Origin: Frankiales bacterium
Lineage (GTDB): Bacteria > Actinomycetota > Actinomycetes > Mycobacteriales > SCTD01
Direction: 5' to 3'
Assembly: GCA_025464915.1 (NCBI GenBank)
Contig: JAODNF010000022.1
Span: 1-7,636 of the forward strand
DNA length: 7,636 bases
Numbering within the stretch: position 1 is the first letter of the stretch; the number at the start of each line of letters is the position of its first letter. Of the stretch, positions 1-5,912 are shown in pieces. The position numbers and the translations under genes are program-made. A model generated the notes under the pieces. It saw only the letters and a list, made by a program, of their open reading frames with translations. It was not told where the DNA came from and made no database searches.

Positions 1-1266
1 GACGTGCTCGATGTCGACCGGGCACTGCTCGACGCAGGCGCCGCAGGTGGTGCAGGACCAGAGCACGTCGGGGTCGATGACGCCGCCGCTGGCCTCGTCG
101 CCGACGAGCGGGCGCTCGTACTGCTCCTTGTTGGATCCGAGGATGCGCCCGAAGCCGTTCTCGGGGACCTCGTGGTTCTCGTGGGAGTCGTCCGCGGCGG
201 AGCCGGCCCGCTCGAGGACCTTCTCCGGGTCGCTGGCGAGGATGTAGGGCGCCTTGGCGAACAGGTGGTCGCGCAGGCCCATGATGAGCAGCTTCGGGCT
301 GAGCGGCTTGCCGGTGTTCCAGGCAGGGCACTGCGACTGGCAGCGACCGCACTCGGTGCACGTCGCCATGTCGAGCATGGCGGTCCACTTGAAGTCCTCG
401 ACCTTGCCGACGCCGAAGACGTCGTGCTCAGGATCGGCGTTCTCGAAGTCGAGCACCTGGCCGTTGCTCATCATCGGCAGCGCGGCACCGAGCGACGGGG
501 TGTCAGGGTCCGGGCTGCGCTTGACGCTCACGTTGATGGGCGCCAGGAAGATGTGCAGGTGCTTGCTGTAGACCACGATGACCAGGAAGCCGAAGATCAC
601 GGCGATCTGGGCCAGGATGAAGAACGTCTCAAGCACGACGTTGGCGTTGTGGCCCAGCGGGTCGAGGAGCTTCGCGACGATGTTGGACGTGAAGGTCCAC
701 CAGGGGTGGTCCTGGTAGGGGAAGGTGCCGTTGTTGATCTGCGGGCCGCGGTAGCCGAACAGCGTGATCGCGACCATGGAGATCATGAACAGGACCAGCC
801 AGGCCGGACCGGTGTGGCTGCCGTAGAAGCGCGAGCTGCGCTCCTGCTTCGCCGGGTCCTGCTCGCGGCGGATGAGCGCGAAGGTCGCGAGGCTGACGAG
901 CAGCAGGGTGCCGATGAGGTCCTCGGCGAGGCCGACCACGCGCCACTGGCCGATGATCGGGATGTAGAAGTGCGGGTCGAACAGGGCGCCGACGGCCTCG
1001 ACAATGGTCAGCGTCAGGATGATGAAGGCCCAGAAGGTCACGAAGTGCGCGATGCCCGGGATGCTCCACTTGAGCAGGCGGCGCTGGCCGAACACCTCGA
1101 CGACCTGGATCCAGAGCCTCCTGGGCAGGTCGGTCAGCCGTCCGGGGGACGGCTGACCGCTCGAGATGAGCTTGGCGAGGAAGAGCACGCGGCGTCCGGC
1201 CACGGCAAGGCTGACGGCCATGATCCCGAGCCCGAGCACGAGCCGGATGATCTGGTCGGTGTCCAC
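1..1266 (-). CDS. Membrane-bound (Fe-S)-binding oxidoreductase, HdrD/NarI-like, N-terminal part
   Basis: Probable membrane oxidoreductase that passes electrons between a quinone or heme module and a cytoplasmic iron-sulfur domain; substrate unknown. The visible 422 residues begin with about five hydrophobic helices (roughly 5-24, 71-94, 110-132, 154-172, 211-233) resembling the NarI-type cytochrome b subunit. His74, His236 and His238 are possible heme ligands. Two ferredoxin-type CxxCxxCxxxCP motifs follow, with Cys303/306/309/313 and Cys405/408/411/415, enough for two [4Fe-4S] clusters. Relatives in actinobacteria (for example M. tuberculosis Rv0338c, from memory) are much longer and carry C-terminal CCG cysteine-rich domains, which would lie beyond the window edge. 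The start is GTG at 1266-1264, chosen because AGGAGG lies 4 bases upstream. An in-frame GTG 18 bases further upstream has no ribosome binding site. The family call is firm; the physiological reaction is not. Confidence 0.9.
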   Translation of the reverse strand, partial: MDTDQIIRLVLGLGIMAVSLAVAGRRVLFLAKLISSGQPSPGRLTDLPRRLWIQVVEVFGQRRLLKWSIPGIAHFVTFWAFIILTLTIVEAVGALFDPHFYIPIIGQWRVVGLAEDLIGTLLLVSLATFALIRREQDPAKQERSSRFYGSHTGPAWLVLFMISMVAITLFGYRGPQINNGTFPYQDHPWWTFTSNIVAKLLDPLGHNANVVLETFFILAQIAVIFGFLVIVVYSKHLHIFLAPINVSVKRSPDPDTPSLGAALPMMSNGQVLDFENADPEHDVFGVGKVEDFKWTAMLDMATCTECGRCQSQCPAWNTGKPLSPKLLIMGLRDHLFAKAPYILASDPEKVLERAGSAADDSHENHEVPENGFGRILGSNKEQYERPLVGDEASGGVIDPDVLWSCTTCGACVEQCPVDIEHV

Positions 1267-1270
1267 TGGT

Positions 1271-1276
1271 CCTCCT
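1271..1276 (-). promoter_or_regulatory. Ribosome binding site of the Fe-S oxidoreductase
   Basis: A perfect AGGAGG reads on the minus strand, 4 bases before the GTG start. The spacing is short, but this is the only Shine-Dalgarno nearby and it decides between two in-frame GTG codons. Confidence 0.75.
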
Positions 1277-1354
1277 GGTCGCACGGGCGGATGCCACAGC
1301 GGTAGGGCAGGCGCGAGCCTACGCGGGACGTGCGCCCCGCTTCACACCCGGATG

Positions 1355-1513
1355 CTACCGGTGGGTAACCTCATCGCGCGACGCGGGGGACTCGTCGACG
1401 AACCCGCGCGCGACGTCCTCCGCATGACCGCTCCGGCAGACCGCCGCGGCCCCGATCACGCCCAGTGCCGTGAGCAGCGCCCACCCGATCACGACCATCA
1501 GCAGCAGCCCCAC
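1355..1513 (-). CDS. Putative 52-aa single-pass membrane protein
   Basis: Not recognised. The frame starts at GTG (1513-1511) and ends at TAG (1357-1355), giving 52 residues. Residues 1-26 are strongly hydrophobic (MGLLLMVVIGWALLTALGV and onward), consistent with one membrane helix. The remainder is a short hydrophilic, acidic tail including RGFVDESPASRDE, with a single Cys26 at the helix end. Support for coding: a full AAGGAGG lies 10 bases upstream of the start, the third codon positions are nearly all G or C, and the hydrophobic-then-polar pattern makes sense as a protein. It is on the same strand as the Fe-S oxidoreductase, ending 88 bases before that gene's start, so the two could be cotranscribed. 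No function can be assigned. Confidence 0.55.
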   Translation of the reverse strand: MGLLLMVVIGWALLTALGVIGAAAVCRSGHAEDVARGFVDESPASRDEVTHR

Positions 1514-1523
1514 GGCCCACCAG

Positions 1524-1530
1524 CCTCCTT
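1524..1530 (-). promoter_or_regulatory. Ribosome binding site of the 52-aa ORF
   Basis: AAGGAGG on the minus strand, 10 bases upstream of the GTG at 1513. It is a full-length anti-16S match in an otherwise gene-poor stretch and is the main reason to believe the small ORF. Confidence 0.55.
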
Positions 1531-1628
1531 GCGCGTGCCGAGCGCCCGTTCAGAGTGCGCTCGGTGACCTCCGACCGCGATCGTGACACGCCGGTGAAGC
1601 ACCGACGAGTCGGCCACGTGACACCGGA

Positions 1629-1775
1629 TCAGGTGACGACCGCGTGCCAGAGGTACCCACCGATCCGCCAGAGGAACACCGTCAGCGGGGCGCCCAGCAG
1701 CAAGATGAGCACGAGCGCGAGCGCCCGGGTCCCCAGGTGCGGCCCGCCGTGCCTCCCCCGCAGCCGCGTCAGCAT
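1629..1775 (-). CDS. Putative 48-aa single-pass membrane protein
   Basis: Not recognised. The frame starts at ATG (1775-1773) and ends at TGA (1631-1629). A basic N-terminus (MLTRLRGRHGG) is followed by one hydrophobic helix at about residues 17-38 (ALALVLILLLGAPLTVFLW), then a short aromatic tail ending WHAVVT. This fits an inside-to-outside single-pass protein by the positive-inside rule. About 47 of 48 codons end in G or C. The in-frame extension back to a GTG at 1862 contains many A- or T-ending codons, would enter the dnaK promoter, and does not look coding, so the shorter start is preferred. No good Shine-Dalgarno precedes the ATG, which weakens the call. It is divergent from dnaK, with about 170 bases between the two starts. 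Confidence 0.45.
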   Translation of the reverse strand: MLTRLRGRHGGPHLGTRALALVLILLLGAPLTVFLWRIGGYLWHAVVT

Positions 1776-1846
1776 CCCGCCATGCTGCCACCCGGGTGCT
1801 GGTGCGCGGCACCACGGCGTTGGTCCTCGCGCGGACAGGACGGGGA

Positions 1847-1867
1847 GTTGAGCCGGGAACACTCAGG
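1847..1867. promoter_or_regulatory. HAIR-like HspR operator 1 of the dnaK operon
   Basis: The arms GTTGAGC and ACTCAGG are separated by exactly 7 bases. The HAIR consensus is CTTGAGT-N7-ACTCAAG, so the arms match at 5/7 and 6/7 positions with the required spacing. HspR, encoded at the end of the same operon, is the expected ligand. The 7-base spacer contains the GGGAAC of the stress-type promoter, so bound HspR should block it directly. Confidence 0.75.
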
Positions 1868-1881
1868 TTGGTTTGACCGTT
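1856..1881 (+). promoter_or_regulatory. SigH/SigR-type stress promoter of dnaK
   Basis: GGAAC at 1856-1860 is followed, 18 bases later, by GTT at 1879-1881 (CGTT from 1878). This matches the GGAA(T/C)-N18-GTT pattern of SigR in Streptomyces and SigH in mycobacteria, which respond to heat and thiol oxidation and are known to drive dnaK in mycobacteria. Transcription would start near 1887-1889, giving a leader of about 60 bases before dnaK. The match is by eye only. Confidence 0.6.
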
Positions 1882-1902
1882 GGAGAAGGTGTCGGGCAAC
1901 AT
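1873..1902 (+). promoter_or_regulatory. Possible housekeeping-sigma promoter of dnaK
   Basis: TTGACC at 1873-1878 resembles a -35 box (5 of 6 to TTGACA). After an 18-base spacer, CAACAT at 1897-1902 is a weak -10 (3 of 6). The predicted start would be near 1909, inside the second HspR operator. The poor -10 box keeps confidence low. Confidence 0.4.
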
Positions 1903-1920
1903 GAGCCCGCTTCACTCAAC
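1900..1920. promoter_or_regulatory. HAIR-like HspR operator 2 of the dnaK operon
   Basis: The arms CATGAGC and ACTCAAC are separated by 7 bases, with 5/7 and 6/7 matches to the HAIR consensus CTTGAGT-N7-ACTCAAG. Its centre is 53 bp from that of operator 1, close to five helical turns, so two HspR dimers could bind on one DNA face. It overlaps the possible housekeeping -10 box and lies downstream of the predicted stress-promoter start. Confidence 0.65.
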
Positions 1921-1934
1921 TCCGTCCCACACGT

Positions 1935-1939
1935 AAGGA
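1935..1939 (+). promoter_or_regulatory. Ribosome binding site of dnaK
   Basis: AAGGA, 8 bases before the ATG at 1948. It settles the dnaK start against an in-frame TTG at 1873 that would fall inside the promoter. Confidence 0.8.
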
Positions 1940-1947
1940 ACTCGCAG

Positions 1948-3770
<1,823 letters not shown>

Positions 3771-3774
<4 letters not shown>

Positions 3775-4337
3775 CCGATCCGGAGACCCCGGAGGAGCAC
3801 CGGTCGACCGGCACGCCTGAGCCGATCGTCATCAACGACAAGCGGCGCATCAACCCCGACGGCGACGTGCCGCTGGAGGTCGTGACCGACGACGAGGCCG
3901 TCCCGGACAGGGAGGCCGAGCTGCTCGCCGACCTCCAGCGGGTCACGGCGGAGTACGCCAACTACCGCAAGCGCGTCGACCGTGATCGCGTGACGGTGAT
4001 CGAGATGGCGGTGTCCGGGGTGCTCGAGGGCCTGCTCCCGCTGCTCGACAACGTCGACCTCGCGCGGCAGCACGGGGACCTCGAGGGTCCCTTCAAGGGG
4101 GTCGGCGAGGGACTCGAGCAGCTGGCCGAACGGCACGGGCTGGAGCGCTTCACGGAGGTGGGCGACGCGTTCGACCCCGGCATCCACGACGCGCTGATGC
4201 AGGCCCCGGAGAACCCCGAGGCGTCGGTCCAGACCGTGGCGCAGGTGCTCCAGCCCGGCTGGCGCATCAAGAACGGCCGAGTCCTGCGGCACGCCTCGGT
4301 GGCGGTCGCAGAGCCCGGCAGAGCTCCTGAGGAATAA
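3771..4337 (+). CDS. grpE: Nucleotide exchange factor GrpE
   Basis: Cytoplasmic dimeric factor that releases ADP from DnaK and resets the Hsp70 cycle. It is 188 residues. The charged, disordered N-terminus includes VINDKRRINPDGDVP, an element I recall as typical of actinobacterial GrpE. A long coiled-coil helix spans about 45-75 (LLADLQRVTAEYANYRKRVD). The four-helix dimer region contains LLPLLDNVDLA (88-98). The C-terminal beta-wing that inserts into the DnaK ATPase cleft runs from about 128, with FDPGIHDALMQ (134-144) and VLQPGWRIKNGRVLR (159-173). The GTG start shares GTGA with the dnaK stop and has only a weak GAGG 10 bases upstream, so translation is probably coupled to dnaK. This keeps chaperone and exchange factor in proportion. 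Confidence 0.97.
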
Positions 4338-4354
4338 GGGAAGGAGGGACGCCG

Positions 4355-5446
4355 ATGAGCGTGCGTGACTACGCGGAGAAGGACTACTACGCCGCTCTCG
4401 GCGTCCCCAAGGACGCGCCGGCCACCGACATCAAGAAGGCCTACCGCAAGCTCGCTGCCGAGCTGCACCCGGACCGAAACCCCGGAGGTGAGGACCGCTT
4501 CAAGGAGGTCTCGGAGGCCTACGACGTCCTGTCGGACGCCGCCAAGCGCAAGGACTACGACGAGACGCGGGAGCTCTACGCCGGCGGCGGGCCGCGGTTC
4601 GCCCCCGGCGGCGACTTCGACGTCAACGACCTGTTCGGTCGGGCGGGGGGAGGGGGCTTCTCCGACCTGTTCGGCGGGATGTTCGGCGGTCAGCGCGGCG
4701 GCGCCCGCCGCCCGCAGGGCCCCCGGCGGGGCAGCGACCTCGAGACGTCCACGACGCTGTCGTTCCTCGACGCCCTCGCCGGCTCCACGGTCTCGCTGCG
4801 GCTGTCCAGCGAGGGCGCTTGCGACACCTGCCGGGGGACCGGCGCTGCCCCCGGGACCTCGCCGAAGACGTGCGGCGTCTGCCACGGGCAGGGCCTGGTC
4901 AACCGCAACCAGGGCGCGTTCGCGTTCGCCGAGCCCTGCACGGCCTGCCGGGGCACGGGCCGGGTCATCGAGACGCCCTGCCCCACCTGCCACGGCACGG
5001 GGGCGCAGACCAAGGACCGCACCATCACGGTCCGCATCCCGGCCGGGGTGTCCGACGGCCAGCGCATCCGGCTCGCGGGCAAGGGCTCTGCGGGCAACCC
5101 GCCCGGAGACCTCTTCGTCCGCGTCACCGTCCTGCCGCACCCGGTGCTCGGCCGCAAGGGCGACAACCTCACCGTGAGGGTGCCCGTCGGCTTCGACCGG
5201 CTCGCCCTGGGCGGCACCGTCGCCGTGCCCACCGTCGACGGGCACGTGACGCTGCGCGTGCCGCCGGGCACGCCGTCCGGCAAGACCTTCCGGGTGAAGG
5301 GCAAGGGCGTCATGTCCAAGAAGGGCACCGGCGACCTGCTCGCCACCGTCGAGGTGCAGGTCCCGACCGAGCTGTCCGACGCGGAGCGGCAGGCCCTCGA
5401 GGCGTACGCGGCCGCCGGTGCGGCTCGCGAGGAGGTCCCGTCGTGA
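4355..5446 (+). CDS. dnaJ: Co-chaperone DnaJ (type I Hsp40)
   Basis: Hsp40 that delivers substrates to DnaK and stimulates its ATPase. It is 363 residues with the full type I layout. The J domain spans about 10-72, with HPD at 38-40 and the KRKDYD end. A Gly/Phe-rich linker runs from about 76 to 118. Four CxxCxGxG zinc-finger repeats hold Cys156/159, Cys173/176, Cys195/198 and Cys209/212, giving two zinc sites. Two C-terminal beta-barrel substrate domains follow to about 340. The ATG has AAGGAGG 7 bases upstream and lies 17 bases after the grpE stop. Its stop overlaps the hspR start by 4 bases. Actinobacteria often carry a second dnaJ next to hrcA; the position after dnaK-grpE makes this the HspR-controlled copy, often called dnaJ1. 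Confidence 0.97.
   Translation: MSVRDYAEKDYYAALGVPKDAPATDIKKAYRKLAAELHPDRNPGGEDRFKEVSEAYDVLSDAAKRKDYDETRELYAGGGPRFAPGGDFDVNDLFGRAGGGGFSDLFGGMFGGQRGGARRPQGPRRGSDLETSTTLSFLDALAGSTVSLRLSSEGACDTCRGTGAAPGTSPKTCGVCHGQGLVNRNQGAFAFAEPCTACRGTGRVIETPCPTCHGTGAQTKDRTITVRIPAGVSDGQRIRLAGKGSAGNPPGDLFVRVTVLPHPVLGRKGDNLTVRVPVGFDRLALGGTVAVPTVDGHVTLRVPPGTPSGKTFRVKGKGVMSKKGTGDLLATVEVQVPTELSDAERQALEAYAAAGAAREEVPS
5430..5435 (+). promoter_or_regulatory. Ribosome binding site of hspR
   Basis: AGGAGG lies inside the dnaJ 3' end, 7 bases before the hspR GTG. It is far stronger than the signal at the other overlapping junction (dnaK/grpE). Confidence 0.8.
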
Positions 5447-5808
5447 AGGACGTCGTCTTCGTCATCTCGGTGGCCGCCGAGATGGCCGGCATGCACCCGC
5501 AGACGCTCCGCCAGTACGACCGGCTCGGGCTGGTCAGCCCGGGGCGCACCGGGGGCGGCGGGCGCCGCTACACCGAGCGCGACGTCGAGCTGCTCCGCGA
5601 GGTGCAGCGGCTGTCCCAGGAAGAGGGCGTCAACCTCGCCGGCATCAAGCGGATCATCGAGCTGGAGCACCAGGTCGAGGCCCTGCAGGCCCGGGTGCAG
5701 GAGCTCAACGAGGAGCTGTCCCGCACCGAGGCAACGGTCCTCGCATCCCTGCGACGTGACCTCGTCCCGGTCCCGAAGAGCGCACTGGTGGTCTGGCGGC
5801 CGGAGTAG
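5443..5808 (+). CDS. hspR: Heat shock repressor HspR (MerR family)
   Basis: Transcriptional repressor of the dnaK operon and usually clpB, acting on HAIR inverted repeats. It is 121 residues. The MerR winged helix-turn-helix occupies about 7-75: VISVAAEMAGMHPQTLRQYD is the recognition region, RTGGGGRRYTERDVELL is the wing and next helix, and GVNLAGIKRIIELE leads into a dimerising coiled coil at about 71-97. The C-terminal tail ends ALVVWRPE, as in characterised HspR. There is no ligand-binding domain; in Streptomyces and mycobacteria DnaK acts as co-repressor. The GTG start shares GTGA with the dnaJ stop and has AGGAGG 7 bases upstream, so it can initiate on its own as well as by coupling. 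Two matching operators sit upstream of dnaK, consistent with autoregulation. Confidence 0.97.
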   Translation: MKDVVFVISVAAEMAGMHPQTLRQYDRLGLVSPGRTGGGGRRYTERDVELLREVQRLSQEEGVNLAGIKRIIELEHQVEALQARVQELNEELSRTEATVLASLRRDLVPVPKSALVVWRPE

Positions 5809-5912
5809 CCGCTGGGCCGAACGGACCTCTGGACACGACCGGCCGCATCCGAACCTCAACAGAGCAGGGCCCTGGACTCGCCCCGTCCGCTTTGGTCCTC
5901 GGGAGGTCATCG
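5809..5912. other. hspR to GGDEF-EAL intergenic gap
   Basis: This 104-base gap holds a 10-base perfect palindrome, CAGGGCCCTG, at 5865-5874, but no T-tract or strong hairpin that would mark a terminator. I see no HAIR or convincing promoter boxes. Read-through from hspR into the downstream gene is therefore possible. Confidence 0.4.
5901..5906 (+). promoter_or_regulatory. Ribosome binding site of the GGDEF-EAL gene
   Basis: GGGAGG, 6 bases before the GTG at 5913. It fixes the start of a gene that is otherwise open in frame well upstream. Confidence 0.75.

Noticed and set aside
4..1305. Long plus-strand open frame opposite the Fe-S oxidoreductase
   Set aside because: It is antisense to a gene with two clear cysteine cluster motifs and membrane helices. 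The translation is Arg/Asp/Glu/Gly-rich low-complexity sequence typical of shadow frames in high-GC DNA.
1323..1340. GCGGG/CCCGC hairpin with an 8-base loop after the 52-aa ORF
   Set aside because: Short stem and no T-run on the minus strand; not enough for an intrinsic terminator.
1554..1559. GAGTGC as half of a CIRCE (HrcA) operator
   Set aside because: No matching GCACTC arm at the required 9-base spacing; HAIR sites explain the regulation.
1776..1862. Longer start (GTG at 1862) for the 48-aa ORF
   Set aside because: The extra codons often end in A or T, unlike the rest of the frame, and the start would lie in HAIR operator 1 and the stress promoter.
1873..1947. N-terminal extension of dnaK from a TTG at 1873
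   Set aside because: It would start within the -35 box. The ATG at 1948 has a good ribosome binding site and gives the canonical DnaK N-terminus.
5865..5874. Palindrome CAGGGCCCTG as a terminator or operator
   Set aside because: It has no loop, no T-tract and no match to a known operator; a 10-base palindrome of this composition can be chance.
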